Source of the DNA: CAYVBJ01 sp964415185
GTDB taxonomy: Bacteria > Bacteroidota > Rhodothermia > Balneolales > Balneolaceae
Direction of reading: 5' to 3'
Length of the DNA: 5,998 nucleotides
Assembly: GCA_964415185.1 (NCBI GenBank)
Contig: CAYPZI010000159.1
Span: 1-5,998 of the forward strand
Part shown: piece after piece, positions 5,251 to 5,998 of the stretch
Layout: each line of letters starts with the position of its first letter
Position numbering within the stretch: the stretch's first letter is position 1
Translations under genes and position numbers: made by a program
The notes under the pieces: model-generated
Databases searched by the model: none
The model's input: only the letters and a program-made list of their open reading frames with translations
Told to the model about the DNA's origin: nothing

Positions 5251-5998
5251 ATGGGGGCTACTGTAAATAATCTCGGAAAAGAACTACAGGGAAACATGAT
5301 TCTGCCGCAAGACAAGGATTATGACGAAACCCGGAAAATATTTAACCGGATGATTGACAAGCGTCCGGCTATGATTGTAAAATGTAAAAACCGGGACGAT
5401 GTGGTAAAAGCCATTCAATTTGCACGTAGCGAAAACCTGGAAGTTTCTGTTCGAAGCGGCGGACACAACGGCCCCGGACTTGCGCTTGTGGATGACGGGC
5501 TGGTAATCGATCTCTCACCGATGAAAGGTGTAAAGGTTGATCCCAAAAAGAAAAGGGTTCGTGTCGAAGCCGGATGTACTTGGGGTGATGTTGATGCCGC
5601 AACGCATGAATTCGGACTGGCAACGGTTAGCGGAGTTATATCCACAACCGGAGTCGGAGGCTTAACACTGGGCGGCGGACACGGTTATCTGACACGCAAA
5701 TACGGGCTTACCATCGACAACCTGGTCAGTGCCGATGTTGTACTTGCTGACGGATCTTTTGTTCACACAAATGAGCAGGAAAATCCCGGCCTGTTTTGGG
5801 CTTTGCGGGGCGGCGGCGGTAACTTCGGGGTCGTTACATCTTTTGAGTACCGGCTTCATCCCGTAAAAAATGTGATCGCCGGCCCGATATTCTGGACGAT
5901 TGATCAGCTTGAAACCACATTAAAGTGGTACCGTGACTGGCTCCCTGAAATGCCCGAAGATGTGTACGCTTTTTATCTTGTTGCCGAAGTACCTCCTG
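5251..5998 (+). CDS. FAD-binding oxidase, berberine bridge enzyme type (5' part)
   Basis: The first 249 codons of a gene running past the window edge; complete members are usually about 450-480 residues, so the substrate-binding half and the C-terminal BBE segment are not seen. The visible part is the PCMH-type FAD-binding domain: RPAMIVKCKNRDDVVKAIQFA (38-58), VRSGGHNGPG (67-76) with His72 at the site of the 8-alpha-histidyl flavin link, VEAGCTWGDV (105-114), GVGGLTLGGGHGYLTRKYGL (134-153), and LFWALRGGGGNFGVVTSFEY (181-200). In bicovalent members the segment before GVGG carries a cysteine that also binds FAD; here the matching place is Ile130, so a single His link is predicted. Such enzymes oxidise sugars, alcohols or aromatic natural products with oxygen or another acceptor; the substrate cannot be told here. 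No signal peptide is visible. The ATG has a strong AGAGG-type ribosome binding site (GAGG at 5241-5244, 6 nt spacer), the best in the window, suggesting high translation. It lies 152 nt after the regulator gene, which may control it. Confidence 0.9.
   Translation, partial: MGATVNNLGKELQGNMILPQDKDYDETRKIFNRMIDKRPAMIVKCKNRDDVVKAIQFARSENLEVSVRSGGHNGPGLALVDDGLVIDLSPMKGVKVDPKKKRVRVEAGCTWGDVDAATHEFGLATVSGVISTTGVGGLTLGGGHGYLTRKYGLTIDNLVSADVVLADGSFVHTNEQENPGLFWALRGGGGNFGVVTSFEYRLHPVKNVIAGPIFWTIDQLETTLKWYRDWLPEMPEDVYAFYLVAEVPP

Noticed and set aside
5369..5645. Two overlapping open frames of 84 and 76 codons on the minus strand within the oxidase gene
   Set aside because: They lie opposite strongly conserved FAD-binding motifs, their proteins are of low-complexity composition with no known domain, and no start signal is visible; they are antisense shadows.

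Overview
The window looks like chromosomal DNA from a bacterium of the Bacteroidota or a close relative (Balneolota/Rhodothermota-type). The reasons are the DUF4199 membrane protein, which is largely confined to that group, the scarcity of strong Shine-Dalgarno sites, moderate GC, and a GCAAAAG heptamer repeat of a kind seen between genes in these phyla. The phylum call is an inference. No tRNA, rRNA, transposase, integrase or CRISPR array is visible. All recognised genes are on the + strand.

Layout: (1) 137-2077 encodes a complete UPF1/DNA2-like superfamily 1 helicase with a long coiled-coil insertion. It stands alone and is followed by a heptamer tandem repeat (2092-2126). (2) 2266-3685 holds three small genes: a VOC/glyoxalase-fold protein, an exported YCII-domain protein and a four-helix DUF4199 membrane protein. 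The last two are 18 nt apart and probably co-transcribed. (3) 3686-4006 is a 321-nt gene-free region. It opens with a striking branched inverted-repeat element ending in six T's (3713-3819), and continues with direct repeats and a palindrome that look like operators. (4) 4007-5098 encodes a three-part regulator: an N-terminal DUF4242 (SCO4226-like, nickel-binding family) domain, a central region resembling a degenerate class III nucleotidyl cyclase, and a C-terminal AraC-type DNA-binding domain. (5) 5251 to the window edge is the first 249 codons of a berberine-bridge-type FAD-dependent oxidase, with a strong ribosome binding site.

The most interesting part is the regulator with its surroundings. 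It joins a putative metal/ligand-binding domain and a cyclase-like domain to an AraC output domain. Paired ATTTGT-type half-sites about two helical turns apart lie both before its own gene and before the flavoprotein oxidase downstream. The simplest reading, which is inference, is a self-regulating ligand sensor controlling the adjacent oxidase. The rest of the window appears to be ordinary accessory or housekeeping content.
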